Source: CALZFJ01 sp964459845 (GTDB lineage: Bacteria; Bacteroidota; Bacteroidia; Bacteroidales; Muribaculaceae). From it: DNA of 64,000 nt. Where the stretch lies: NCBI GenBank assembly GCA_964459845.1, contig CAYWOC010000009.1, positions 1 through 64,000 of the forward strand, read 5' to 3'. The notes below the pieces were generated by a model that searched no databases, was not told the origin of the DNA, and saw nothing but the letters and a program-made list of their open reading frames with translations. The translations under genes and the position numbers were made by a program. Positions 54,385 to 63,999 of the stretch are shown here, in pieces (positions within the stretch are counted from its first letter, which is position 1; each line of letters opens with the position of its first letter).

Positions 54385-55689
54385 ATGGAATATTACAGCA
54401 CTAACCACAAAACACGAAACGTATCGCTGTGCGAAGCGGTGGTGAAAGGTCTTGCCGCCGACCGTGGACTATTTATGCCCGAAAAAATTCCGGCTCTGCC
54501 GGCTGCCTTTTTCAAAAACATAGGGCAGCTTTCATTGCAGGAGATTTCTTATGCCGTGGCCAACACTTTATTTGGCAGCGACATAGACTCTTCTGTATTG
54601 AAAGACATTGTATATGACACTCTGAATTTCGACATACCACTCGTTCATGTGAACGGTGACATTTACAGCCTCGAATTGTTTCACGGCCCCACCGCAGCAT
54701 TCAAGGACGTTGGCGCACGCTTTATGGCGCGTCTGCTCGGATACTTCAACCGCTCCACTTCTGACGACACCGTGAATGTGCTTGTCGCCACTTCGGGCGA
54801 CACAGGCAGTGCCGTTGCCAACGGATTCCTTGGCGTTCCGGGGGTGCGCGTTTTCGTGCTTTATCCCGAAGGTAAAGTGAGCAAGATACAGGAAGCTCAA
54901 TTCACCACTCTCGGGCAGAACATAACTGCCGTGGAAGTGAACGGAACTTTCGACGACTGCCAAGCTCTGGTGAAATCTGCCTTTATGGACGAGGAACTAA
55001 ATGCCAAGATGAAGCTAAGCAGCGCAAACTCAATCAACGTTGCAAGATTTCTCCCGCAGATGTTCTACTATTTCCACGCCTATGCGCAACTTGCACAGCG
55101 CGGACAGCTCGACAAGGACATCGTAGTGGCTGTGCCAAGCGGGAATTTCGGAAACATCACCGCCGCGCTAATCGCCAAGCGGATGGGGCTGCCGGTGAAA
55201 CGCTTCATCGCAGCCAACAACAGCAACGACATCTTCTATCAATATCTGCGCACTGGTGTATATTCTCCTAAGCCATCGGTTGTCACTATAGCAAATGCCA
55301 TGGATGTGGGCGACCCGAGCAACTTTGACCGCATTCTTGACCTCTATGGCAACTCTCATGATGCGATATGCAAAGATATAAGCGGATACACCTACTCCGA
55401 CGAGCAAATAAGCGAGACTGTGGCTCAAACCTTCAAGACCGAGGGCTATCTGCTCGACCCTCATGGTGCCACAGCCTACCGCGCTCTTCTCGAAGGACTG
55501 AAAATCGGTGAGGCTGGAATATTCGTAGAGACTGCACACCCTGCCAAGTTCAAAGACACGGTTGAATCCATAATAGGCGAGGAAATATATGTCCCGGAGA
55601 AATTACAAAAGTTCATCAACGGTAAAAAACAGACCGTCAAAATGCCGTCGGGCTTCCACTCATTCAAGAAATTTCTGCTGAGCGTGTAG
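54385..55689 (+). CDS. thrC: Threonine synthase
   Basis: A 434-residue PLP enzyme that turns phosphohomoserine into threonine. The PLP lysine is in HGPTAAFKDVGARFM, the phosphate-binding loop is in VAVPSGNFGNITAALI, and DTGSAVANGF is present. It is the fungal/Bacteroidetes type, without an N-terminal regulatory extension. It closes the operon. Confidence 0.95.
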   Translation: MEYYSTNHKTRNVSLCEAVVKGLAADRGLFMPEKIPALPAAFFKNIGQLSLQEISYAVANTLFGSDIDSSVLKDIVYDTLNFDIPLVHVNGDIYSLELFHGPTAAFKDVGARFMARLLGYFNRSTSDDTVNVLVATSGDTGSAVANGFLGVPGVRVFVLYPEGKVSKIQEAQFTTLGQNITAVEVNGTFDDCQALVKSAFMDEELNAKMKLSSANSINVARFLPQMFYYFHAYAQLAQRGQLDKDIVVAVPSGNFGNITAALIAKRMGLPVKRFIAANNSNDIFYQYLRTGVYSPKPSVVTIANAMDVGDPSNFDRILDLYGNSHDAICKDISGYTYSDEQISETVAQTFKTEGYLLDPHGATAYRALLEGLKIGEAGIFVETAHPAKFKDTVESIIGEEIYVPEKLQKFINGKKQTVKMPSGFHSFKKFLLSV

Positions 55690-55750
55690 CTTCAAGCATA
55701 ATTTAACAGCACATTTCGGCAATATGCACAATTTTTCCATCACTGGTTAG

Positions 55751-55781
55751 TTGCATATTGCCGAAAATATTTTTATCTTTG
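55751..55781 (+). promoter_or_regulatory. Promoter of the small T9SS-tail gene
   Basis: TTG (55751-55753), a 20-base spacer, TATCTTTG (55774-55781). The start codon is only seven bases further, so the transcript would have almost no leader. Confidence 0.7.
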
Positions 55782-55788
55782 CATTAGT

Positions 55789-56130
55789 ATGATTCGACGT
55801 TACTTAACCATATTGGCATTCACTGCAATAGGTGCATTCTCAGCTTATTCTTCGGGATTTGCAGAGAGCGGTGGCGACTGCGTGCAGCAGCGCGCGCTGC
55901 AATCAAGCATTGCAGCATCGGCTGAACGGGCAACCGTAGAGACCGAAAACCGCACCATAATCATACACAACTTTCACGGCAGCAACTCGTTCAACGTATA
56001 TAGCGTGACAGGGCAATTGATAAAATCCTTGCACCTCAGTGGCGAGGCTACTGCATCAATCGACGTTCCTAAAGGCTTCTACGTCGTGAAATGTAATAGC
56101 GACTGGTCGCGAAAAGTCGTTGTAAGATAA
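55789..56130 (+). CDS. Short exported protein with T9SS-like tail
   Basis: A 113-residue protein with signal peptide (ends near YSSGFA) and a C-terminal T9SS-type region (NVYSVTGQLIKSLHLSG, then VPKGFYVVKCNSDWSRKVVV). There is barely any cargo between the signal and the tail. It is monocistronic. The role is unknown. Confidence 0.7.
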   Translation: MIRRYLTILAFTAIGAFSAYSSGFAESGGDCVQQRALQSSIAASAERATVETENRTIIIHNFHGSNSFNVYSVTGQLIKSLHLSGEATASIDVPKGFYVVKCNSDWSRKVVVR

Positions 56131-56219
56131 GGAAGTAGTGCAGCTTGCCTTATCGCTCCTTCTACCATTACTCGATTTTTATTTATGCGTTCACTTATAA
56201 TATATTACTTTGACAACTA

Positions 56220-58259
56220 ATGATGAAAAATCTCTTATCAAAATTTTGCGTATCGGCTATTGGCGTTATTGCATTGACCGCCGCGCATCAACCAATTATG
56301 GCTCAAACAAAAATTTCCCCCGATATCGTTGAGAGTTTCGCCAATTTGCCTACCTATGCTGGCGAAGACCTTGGCTTGTCTATCGACAAGAATGGATATC
56401 ATTTCAAGGTGTGGTCGCCTATGGCTCAGGAAGTGAGGCTGCTAATATACGACAATGGACAAGGTGGACAACCTATAGCTACAGCCCAAATGAGCGCGAA
56501 TGCCGCCACGGGAGTATGGAGTGTGGACACATCCGAAAACCTTATGGACAAATTCTATACGATCCAAATAAAATACTGCGGCAAATGGCTCGACGAGACT
56601 CCTGGTGTGTGGGCTAAAGCCGTAGGTGTGAACGGCAAACGAGCAGCCATCATCGACTTCTCGCTGACAAATCCAAAGGGATGGGACACCGACCGCGGTC
56701 CAGTCATAAAGCACATCACTGATGCCGTAATCTACGAGATGCACCACCGAGACTTCACTATGCACAAAAATTCGGGCATAGTGAACAAGGGAAAATTTGT
56801 GGCTATGCTTGAAAATGGAACTTTATCGCTAAATGGCGAAGCCACCGGCATCGACCACCTTAAAGAGCTTGGCATCACGCATGTGCATATACTTCCCTCG
56901 TTTGACTATATGAGTGTCGATGAGACGCAACTGCCGTCGAATGTCTATAACTGGGGGTATGACCCTATCAACTATAATGTGCCTGACGGTTCTTACTCTA
57001 CTAACCCTGCCAACCCATACACCCGCATAAGCGAGATGAAGCAAATGATCCAGGCTCTACACAAGGCTGGGATAGGAGTGATTATGGATGTGGTATATAA
57101 CCACACTGGCATTACCGAAGGCTCCAATTTTGAGCTGACAGCTCCTGGATACTATTACCGCCAGCGCACCGACGGCACCTATTCCGACGCTTCGGCTTGC
57201 GGCAATGAAACGGCGAGCGACCGCCAACAGATGCGCAATTTCATTATCAACTCCGTGAAACACTGGATAAAGGAATATCATATCGACGGTTTCCGCTTCG
57301 ACCTTATGGCGATTCACGACATCGAGACGATGAACGAGGTGGCAGCGGCAGCCAAAGCCATCAATCCTTCGGCTTTTGTGTATGGCGAAGGCTGGACGGC
57401 TGGCGACTCTCCTCTACCAGTGGACAGGCGCGCGCTGAAAATAAATGTGGCGAAGATGAAAGATGTGGCTGTATTCAGCGACGACATACGCGATGCAGTG
57501 AAGGGACACTATTCCGATGAGAAAGACTGCGGTTTTGCTAGTGGCAAACAGGGGAACGAGGAAACTGTGAAGATTGGCATAGTAGCTGCCACAGCCCACC
57601 CACAAGTAAACTATGCTAAGGGGAACAATGCAAAAGAAGCCTACGCCTCATCCCCTGAACAGATTATAAACTACGTTTCTTGCCACGATGACCTTTGCTT
57701 GACCGACAAGTTGAAAAAGTCGATGGAAGGTTCTTCGGAATCCGACCGTCTGAGAGTGGCAAAACTTGCCCAGACAATAGTTTTCACAAGCCAAGGCACT
57801 CCATTCATGTTTGCAGGAGAAGAGGTGTTCCGCAACAAGAAGGGAGTTCACAACAGCTACAAGTCGCCCGACGACATAAATGCTATCGATTGGAACACGA
57901 AAAAGCAATACCGCGACCAGTTCGATTACTACCGCAACCTTATAGCCCTGCGCAAGGCACATCCGGCATTCCGCATGACAACTGCCAGCGAAATTGCACA
58001 CAACATTGCATTTGACAAAGTAAACACTCCGAATTTAATTTCGTATTCCATCAAGAACAATGCCAACGGCGATTCTTGGAAAGAGATTAAGCTGATTTTC
58101 AACGGCAGCGCAGAAGCCAAAACGGTAAAAGTGAGAAAAGCGCAATGGACAATAGTAGCCAGCGACGGCATGTTGTCGCCAGCAGGACTTGGCATCTCGC
58201 AAGGCGGCACAATAACAGTAGCCCCTTACTCCGCCACAATCCTCGCCACCCAAAAGTAA
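56220..58259 (+). CDS. pulA: Type I pullulanase
   Basis: A 679-residue exported glycoside hydrolase (signal ends IMAQ). A CBM48-type domain at the N-terminus (GYHFKVWSPMAQEVRLLIYD) precedes the GH13 barrel. The pullulanase signature YNWGYDPINYNVPDGSYS is present. The nucleophile is in DGFRFDLM, the acid in YGEGWTAG, and the transition-state aspartate in VSCHDDL. It debranches alpha-1,6 links of starch or glycogen in periplasm or at the surface. No SusCD pair lies next to it. A near -7 box (TTACTTTG) lies just before 56212. Confidence 0.92.
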   Translation: MMKNLLSKFCVSAIGVIALTAAHQPIMAQTKISPDIVESFANLPTYAGEDLGLSIDKNGYHFKVWSPMAQEVRLLIYDNGQGGQPIATAQMSANAATGVWSVDTSENLMDKFYTIQIKYCGKWLDETPGVWAKAVGVNGKRAAIIDFSLTNPKGWDTDRGPVIKHITDAVIYEMHHRDFTMHKNSGIVNKGKFVAMLENGTLSLNGEATGIDHLKELGITHVHILPSFDYMSVDETQLPSNVYNWGYDPINYNVPDGSYSTNPANPYTRISEMKQMIQALHKAGIGVIMDVVYNHTGITEGSNFELTAPGYYYRQRTDGTYSDASACGNETASDRQQMRNFIINSVKHWIKEYHIDGFRFDLMAIHDIETMNEVAAAAKAINPSAFVYGEGWTAGDSPLPVDRRALKINVAKMKDVAVFSDDIRDAVKGHYSDEKDCGFASGKQGNEETVKIGIVAATAHPQVNYAKGNNAKEAYASSPEQIINYVSCHDDLCLTDKLKKSMEGSSESDRLRVAKLAQTIVFTSQGTPFMFAGEEVFRNKKGVHNSYKSPDDINAIDWNTKKQYRDQFDYYRNLIALRKAHPAFRMTTASEIAHNIAFDKVNTPNLISYSIKNNANGDSWKEIKLIFNGSAEAKTVKVRKAQWTIVASDGMLSPAGLGISQGGTITVAPYSATILATQK

Positions 58260-58385
58260 TGTCCGAAAGAGACTAAGGCTCTTCCGAGACACAAAAGTCA
58301 TCCAATGGACTCCAAAGAGCTTATACAACCATCCGAATTATGCCGACTTTTAGATGGAGTATCTTATCGACTGCGAGATATACAT

Positions 58386-58440
58386 AAAACGATTAGGAGG
58401 TAAACACCAATTTAATTTGTTTACCTCCTAATCGTTTTTT
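58386..58440 (+). terminator. Strong terminator after pullulanase
   Basis: A stem of about 20 bp (ACGATTAGGAGGTAAACA and complement) ending in seven T. Between 58260 and 58385 I see no gene. Confidence 0.9.
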
Positions 58441-58502
58441 ATATAGTTATATGAGACTGTGTGACAGAGCCTGACGGCAAGTCTTAATGCTCACACGAAT
58501 TG

Positions 58503-59033
58503 CTATTTCTCTTCACCGTCTTGCTCATACCACTTAGAGTACATCAAGTAGTTTTTCGCAATTTTCACGTTGATTTCCTTAGCTTGAGCCGGATCCACCA
58601 TCTTTATGAATTTTGCAGGTGCGCCTGCCCACATCTCATTAGGTCCGATTTTGGTCTTTCCAGTCACAACGCTTCCGGCTGCCACGATTGCGCCCTCTCC
58701 CACTTCGGCATTGTCGAGCAGAACGCTGCCCATGCCTATAAGGGCAAAGTCATGAACCTTGGCTCCATGAATGGTGACATTGTGGCCAATCGACACATCG
58801 TTACCGATTTCAATAGTAGATTTCTGGTAGAGTGTATGCAGAACTGAGCCATCTTGAATATTCACACGGTCGCCTATGGTGATGGTGTTCACATCTCCTC
58901 GGAGCACTGCGTTGAACCAGATGCTGCACTCATCGCCCATAGTCACGTCGCCAATTATTGTAGCGTTGTCGGCAAGAAAACAGTCCTTGCCCATTTTTGG
59001 GGTATATCCTCTGACTGATTTTATTAAAGCCAT
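58503..59033 (-). CDS. Gamma carbonic anhydrase-like hexapeptide protein
   Basis: A 176-residue left-handed beta-helix protein of the gamma carbonic anhydrase/PaaY/YrdA family, with hexapeptide repeats (ATIIGDVTMG, NDVSIGHNVTIHG) and the metal histidines in SIGHNVTIHG and ADSxxxxxxH-type positions. Activity as a carbonic anhydrase is not assured; many members are structural. It lies 45 bases after the peptidase gene. Confidence 0.85.
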   Translation of the reverse strand: MALIKSVRGYTPKMGKDCFLADNATIIGDVTMGDECSIWFNAVLRGDVNTITIGDRVNIQDGSVLHTLYQKSTIEIGNDVSIGHNVTIHGAKVHDFALIGMGSVLLDNAEVGEGAIVAAGSVVTGKTKIGPNEMWAGAPAKFIKMVDPAQAKEINVKIAKNYLMYSKWYEQDGEEK

Positions 59034-59078
59034 AATATATTTCTTATTCTTCAGTTGTTGTGTTATGAAGTTAATTAA

Positions 59079-60860
59079 TTAGATTTCTTTCGTCTTATCG
59101 GCAAGCCAAGCAGCCTCTTCTTCATTCAGATATGGAGTAAGACGCTCGCGCACAGTCTTGTGGTAGGCGTTCACCTGTGCTATTTCCTTAGCTGATAGCA
59201 TCGACAAGTCAATCAGATTTGTGTCGTAAGGACACAATGTCAGTGTCTCGAATTTCAAGAAATCGCCAAATTCGTCGCTATGTGCGCCTTTCACTGTAAG
59301 CACGAGGTTCTCGGTGCGGATTCCATATTTGCCGGCTTTGTAGATACCAGGCTCGTCGGATGTAATCATTCCGGGCTGCAAAGTGGCTGGATTCTCGTTC
59401 AGACGAATGTTTTGCGGGCCTTCGTGTACACCAAGGAAGTGTCCCACGCCATGACCAGTGCCATGAAGATACGTCACACCCTCTTCCCATTGATATATGC
59501 GGGCAAGAGCATCGAGCTGGCTGCCGCGGGTTCCTACAGGGAATTGTGCGCGGGCTATAGCCAAATGGCCTTTAAGCACGAGCGTGTAATCGTGTTTTTC
59601 GTCGGCAGTAGGATTTCCGAGCGAGATTGTGCGCGTGATGTCGGTGGTCCCGTCAAGGTATTGCGCACCGCTGTCGATAAGCAGCATACCGTCGGAACCA
59701 AGCGTAGATGCGCTTTCGGCTGATGCAGAGTAGTGTACGATAGCACCGTGTTCCTTATATCCGGCAATCATGCCGAAGCTGTCGCCTTTGTAGAAATCGC
59801 CCATTGCGCGGAATTTCTTGCCCATCTCCCACACGTCAAGCTCATTGTATTTTCCGCTTGCAGCATTCTTTTCAAGCCACATGAGCAGACGCACCATAGC
59901 TGCACCGTCGCGTTCCATAGCCTTGCGTGTGCCAGCTATCTGCACATCATTCTTGCAAGCCTTCAACATGGCGATTGGCGACTTGCCGTATATCTTATAG
60001 CATTCAAGAGTCCGTCCAAGAGTGTCGCTCACCTGATTAGGGTCAAGAAGCACCGTAGTATCCACAGCTACTTTGCCAAGATACTCCTCCACAGCATCAT
60101 AATCCTTCACTTTCACGCCAGCCGACTTCAGATGAGCCACAACCTCATCATCCACCTTTGCCGGATCGATGAAAAGCACATTCTCTTTTTCCGACAAATA
60201 TAGATAAGAAATCACGACAGGAGTGAAAGCCACATCCTCGCCGCGCAAGTTCAGTGTCCAAGCTATCTCATCGAGTGCAGGAATGAAAATTGCATCGGCT
60301 CCCGATTTCTGCACCTCAGCCATCACGCGCTGAATCTTTGACGACGCACTTTCACCGGCATATTTTTCTTCATGAACAAAAGCCTTCGCCATAGGGCGTG
60401 CAGGACGGTCGGTCCAAATCTTGTCGGCAGGAGCAAAGTCGGGAGCAAATCGGAAACCGCATCTTCCACAGAACTCCTCAAGCTCGTTGGCCTTGTTGAG
60501 CGAGAACAAACGTCCATCCACAGCCAGCACAGCATCTTCTGTCAGCACCTCCTGCAGCCATTCGGTGATTGTAGCTTCGCCTGGGATGTCTTCCTTGTGC
60601 AAATCCACGCCAGAATCCTCAAGTTGCTGAGCAGCCTGAAGGAAGTATCGTGAGTCGGTCCATAGTCCTGCCTTATCGAGAGTGACCACCGCTGTTCCGT
60701 TGCTGCCGGTGAATCCAGTCACCCAGTCGCGGAATTTCCAGTAGTTGCTGATATATTCACTTTGATGCGGGTCGGTGCCGGGAATGATGACGGCACTCAC
60801 ATTAACGCGGCGCATCTCGTCGCGCAAAGCCTCCAAATTTTTAACAGTTGCTTTACTCAT
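59079..60860 (-). CDS. Xaa-Pro aminopeptidase (M24B, long form)
   Basis: A 593-residue aminopeptidase P of the eukaryote-like long type with two creatinase-type N-terminal domains and a C-terminal catalytic domain. Metal ligands: LLIDSGAQYLDGTTDITRT (two Asp), GTGHGVGHFLGVHEGPQ (His), SDEPGIY (Glu) and IRTENLVL (Glu). It removes an N-terminal residue before proline. It is part of the argH-lipoprotein-pepP series. A shorter clan member is at 16884. Confidence 0.93.
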   Translation of the reverse strand: MSKATVKNLEALRDEMRRVNVSAVIIPGTDPHQSEYISNYWKFRDWVTGFTGSNGTAVVTLDKAGLWTDSRYFLQAAQQLEDSGVDLHKEDIPGEATITEWLQEVLTEDAVLAVDGRLFSLNKANELEEFCGRCGFRFAPDFAPADKIWTDRPARPMAKAFVHEEKYAGESASSKIQRVMAEVQKSGADAIFIPALDEIAWTLNLRGEDVAFTPVVISYLYLSEKENVLFIDPAKVDDEVVAHLKSAGVKVKDYDAVEEYLGKVAVDTTVLLDPNQVSDTLGRTLECYKIYGKSPIAMLKACKNDVQIAGTRKAMERDGAAMVRLLMWLEKNAASGKYNELDVWEMGKKFRAMGDFYKGDSFGMIAGYKEHGAIVHYSASAESASTLGSDGMLLIDSGAQYLDGTTDITRTISLGNPTADEKHDYTLVLKGHLAIARAQFPVGTRGSQLDALARIYQWEEGVTYLHGTGHGVGHFLGVHEGPQNIRLNENPATLQPGMITSDEPGIYKAGKYGIRTENLVLTVKGAHSDEFGDFLKFETLTLCPYDTNLIDLSMLSAKEIAQVNAYHKTVRERLTPYLNEEEAAWLADKTKEI

Positions 60861-60912
60861 TGTTATTTAGTTTTATATTAAAGTCATTTTTTCTGTAATC
60901 GGAAATATTCCA

Positions 60913-61425
60913 TTAATTGCAAATTATGTATCCTCCGTTAGAACTTGCCACCACGCTATATCGCTTCAACCCATAATGCCGCTCATAGGCAGGGCCCGAA
61001 GTGGCAGTACCTCCGCCTTCAAGCACATTGAAGTGCGAACCGCAATTAGGACAAGTGGCTTCTTCGAGGTTACTTGCGCTATATGTGACAGTGACATTTT
61101 GCCTGTTCTCGTAGGGGCAAGCAATGTCGTATGCCACAGGCACGCCATAGCTCTGGGTAGTGAAGTCATATCCCACCATCAGCAGCACGCCACCGAAACC
61201 GGTGTAAGTGTTGGCAGTGTAAGGAAAATTCCCAGGCTGCTTCTTGTCGCGAATGAAAATGCGGAAGTCGCCCATCCCCGAAACGCCATAGGTGGTCCAC
61301 AAGGCATGGCTGTCGAGCTTGATGTTCACCATATACGACGGTGTGCGCTTGTCGTCAATCTTCGTGCATGACAGAGCCATAAGCGACAGAGCAAATATTG
61401 CAACAATACTACCTCCTCGTGTCAT
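60913..61425 (-). CDS. Lipoprotein with degenerate Rieske-like domain
   Basis: A 170-residue lipoprotein (lipid Cys near 20, LSC). The second half resembles a Rieske ferredoxin fold: a first box with C-P-Y (Cys 103) and a second box with C-P-N-C-G-S-H-F (Cys 125, Cys 128), followed by an LEGGGTATSGPA-x-YGLKRYSV ending as in Rieske proteins. But the ligand histidine of box 1 is tyrosine and that of box 2 is cysteine, so a standard [2Fe-2S] centre is not expected. It is co-transcribed with argH (6 bases). Confidence 0.65.
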   Translation of the reverse strand: MTRGGSIVAIFALSLMALSCTKIDDKRTPSYMVNIKLDSHALWTTYGVSGMGDFRIFIRDKKQPGNFPYTANTYTGFGGVLLMVGYDFTTQSYGVPVAYDIACPYENRQNVTVTYSASNLEEATCPNCGSHFNVLEGGGTATSGPAYERHYGLKRYSVVASSNGGYIICN

Positions 61426-61431
61426 CTCAGA

Positions 61432-62772
61432 TTATCCGTTTATCAGTTTGTCGAAAGCGCGGTGATATGTGTCGAAGTCAAATTCTTCAAGAACCTTGCG
61501 GAAGAGTGCCTCAATTTTGCCGTTGCACAAGTTGCCTATCGAGCCCTCGTGGGTGTGGGCAATCTCCTTCACAGGTTTGAACTTACCAGCCTCGATGTCA
61601 AGCCCCACTTTCTTGTATGCGTCGCGGAACGGCATCCCGTCGCGCGCAAGGCGGTTCACTTCCTCTACCGAGAACATAAGGTCGTAGCGGGAATCATCGA
61701 GAATACGCTCGTTCACCTTCACTTGCGACATCATCGCATTCACCATCACAAGAATCTGTTTCAGTTCATCAAATGCTGGCAGGAACGATTCCTTGATTAG
61801 CTGAAGATCGCGGAAATAGCCGGAAGGCAGATTATTGGTTATAAGTGTGATTTCGTATGGCAGAGCTTGCAGCTTGTTGCAGCGGGCGCGTGTCAATTCA
61901 AATACGTCGGGGTTCTTCTTATGCGGCATAATCGACGACCCGGTAGTAAATTCATCGGCAAGCTTGATAAAGCCGAAGTTCTGTGAATTGAACATGCAGG
62001 AATCGAATGCGAGCTTCGATACAGTGGCAGCCACATTTGCGATGGCGTTAGCCACGATTCGCTCAGTCTTTCCTCGTCCCATCTGGGCATACACCACATT
62101 ATAGTCGATGGAATCAAATCCCAGCAGATTGGTGGTCATTGTGCGGTTCAACGGGAATGATGAGCCATAGCCGGCAGCCGAGCCGAGCGGATTGCGGTTG
62201 GTCACCTCATAAGCCGCTTTCATCACAGTGAGGTCATCGACGAGCGACTCGGCGTATGCGCCAAACCACAGCCCGAACGATGACGGCATTGCCACTTGCA
62301 GGTGCGTGTATCCGGGCATCAGCACATTCTTGTATTTCTCGGATTGCGCGTTAAGCGTCTTGAACAGCATAGTGATGTGCTTTACCACATCTTCAATTTC
62401 GCTGCGGATGAAAAGTCTTAAATCCACAAGCACTTGGTCGTTGCGTGAGCGGCCTGAATGTATTTTCTTCCCCACATCACCAAGGCGACGTGTAAGCATC
62501 AGCTCCACTTGCGAATGGACATCTTCAATGCCATCTTCGATTACGAAATTTCCAGCCTCAATCTCGGCATATATCTTTCGAAGCTCTGCCGTAAGCTCTT
62601 TCAGCTCGTCGGCAGAAAGAAGATTGATGCTTTCGAGCATTGTGATATGGGCAAGCGAGCCCAATACATCATATTTAGCCAAATACAAGTCCATCTCGCG
62701 GTCGCGACCCACAGTATAAGTATCAACATCGTGATTCACTTGCACCGATTTTTCCCAAAGTTTTGATGCCAT
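61432..62772 (-). CDS. argH: Argininosuccinate lyase
   Basis: A 446-residue enzyme of the fumarase/ASL superfamily that splits argininosuccinate to arginine and fumarate. The signature GSSIMPHKKNPD is present, as is the HSGRSRNDQ N-terminal box. The ATG at 62772 gives MASKLWEKS, typical of the family; the longer frame to 62799 runs into the promoter. The promoter is near-consensus. No other arg genes are near. Confidence 0.95.
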   Translation of the reverse strand: MASKLWEKSVQVNHDVDTYTVGRDREMDLYLAKYDVLGSLAHITMLESINLLSADELKELTAELRKIYAEIEAGNFVIEDGIEDVHSQVELMLTRRLGDVGKKIHSGRSRNDQVLVDLRLFIRSEIEDVVKHITMLFKTLNAQSEKYKNVLMPGYTHLQVAMPSSFGLWFGAYAESLVDDLTVMKAAYEVTNRNPLGSAAGYGSSFPLNRTMTTNLLGFDSIDYNVVYAQMGRGKTERIVANAIANVAATVSKLAFDSCMFNSQNFGFIKLADEFTTGSSIMPHKKNPDVFELTRARCNKLQALPYEITLITNNLPSGYFRDLQLIKESFLPAFDELKQILVMVNAMMSQVKVNERILDDSRYDLMFSVEEVNRLARDGMPFRDAYKKVGLDIEAGKFKPVKEIAHTHEGSIGNLCNGKIEALFRKVLEEFDFDTYHRAFDKLING

Positions 62773-62796
62773 ATCTTTTATCTTTTCAATATAATG

Positions 62797-62828
62797 CAAA
62801 GATAGTGCAAGGTGAGAGCAAAAGCAAA
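62797..62828 (-). promoter_or_regulatory. Promoter of argH
   Basis: Minus-strand TTTG (62825-62828), 20 bases, TATCTTTG (62797-62804). Confidence 0.8.
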
Positions 62829-62856
62829 TAATATATGTAGAATCGTAAAACTCACA

Positions 62857-63999
62857 TTACAGCTTTTGCGATAACTCCCAAGCCCTAACATGCTTAATAC
62901 CATTCCGTGACGGCAGTTGCAAATCATCGAGCGAGACTACAAATTTTTCGTAATTATCGGATATATACTCAAGTGGAGCATATTCGCGTTCGATTGTATG
63001 TTCATCTATAAGCATATAAGTAGATTGAATGTAAATTGTGCGGTCGTTTTTGATGGCTACAAAATCTACTTCTTTGTCTTTAATGCTTCCAACATACACG
63101 TCATAACCAAAACGTAACAGCTCAAGATATATAAGGTTTTCAAGCAAATATCCACTGCCAGACCCTAAACCAGCATATAGATAATTCATAAATGAAAGGT
63201 CGTTCATATAATATTTACAGCTACCCGACAGTATTTCTTTACCCTTAATATTATAACGCAAGGCTTGATGTACAAGATAAACTTCTTCTATATAACCTAA
63301 ATAAGCTGAAACTGTGTCATATGATGTTTTGCGACCTTTGCTCTTTATGTAATTTACAATATTGGTTACTGACAACAAATTTGAAGCATTGTTTACAAGA
63401 TATGTAAACAGGTCTTCAAGTAATCGCACGTCACGAATTTGATAGCGACATATAATATCTTTCAGTAGCACCGTATCTTTTAATCCCGAAATATAGTTGC
63501 GCTTCACATCTGACGACTGAAAATGTATTAATTCAGGATAACCTCCATCCGACATATATTGTAAATAGCTTTGCCTGCCGCGATGCAGTTGATGAATTGA
63601 GGCATATTCTTCATAAGATAGCGGGAAAATGTGAAATTCAACATATCTGCCAGATAAAAGTGATGAAAGTTCGCCCGAAAACATTTTGGAATTTGAGCCT
63701 GTAATAAAGATTTCATAATCTTCGGTATAGTCTTGTGAAAGAGAATTGACGACACGCTCCCAACTTGCAATATCTTGCACTTCATCGATAAATATATAGA
63801 TGCGCCCTTCGGGCTTTAATTCACGGCGGTATAGTTTTATGAACTCATCCAAATCTTTGTAAGTCTCGATAAAATCAAATGCCGTAAGCTCAATATTGAT
63901 AAAAACGATATTGTTGCAGTTCACACCTTGCCTAACAAGGTGCATTGCCGTTTGACGCAAAATGTAGCTTTTACCTACACGCCGTTGTCCTGTAAGCAC
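62857..63999 (-). CDS. AAA ATPase with DUF4143 domain (copy 3, N-terminus cut by window)
   Basis: A partial frame open to the right edge. Walker A GQRRVGKSY begins four residues into the visible part, so only a short N-terminal piece is missing. Walker B is IYIFIDEVQDI. The C-terminal region keeps KEVDFVAI but has IQST in place of the E-x-K seen in copies 1 and 2, so it belongs to another subgroup. Any upstream repeats are outside the window. Confidence 0.85.
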   Translation of the reverse strand: MLTGQRRVGKSYILRQTAMHLVRQGVNCNNIVFINIELTAFDFIETYKDLDEFIKLYRRELKPEGRIYIFIDEVQDIASWERVVNSLSQDYTEDYEIFITGSNSKMFSGELSSLLSGRYVEFHIFPLSYEEYASIHQLHRGRQSYLQYMSDGGYPELIHFQSSDVKRNYISGLKDTVLLKDIICRYQIRDVRLLEDLFTYLVNNASNLLSVTNIVNYIKSKGRKTSYDTVSAYLGYIEEVYLVHQALRYNIKGKEILSGSCKYYMNDLSFMNYLYAGLGSGSGYLLENLIYLELLRFGYDVYVGSIKDKEVDFVAIKNDRTIYIQSTYMLIDEHTIEREYAPLEYISDNYEKFVVSLDDLQLPSRNGIKHVRAWELSQKL

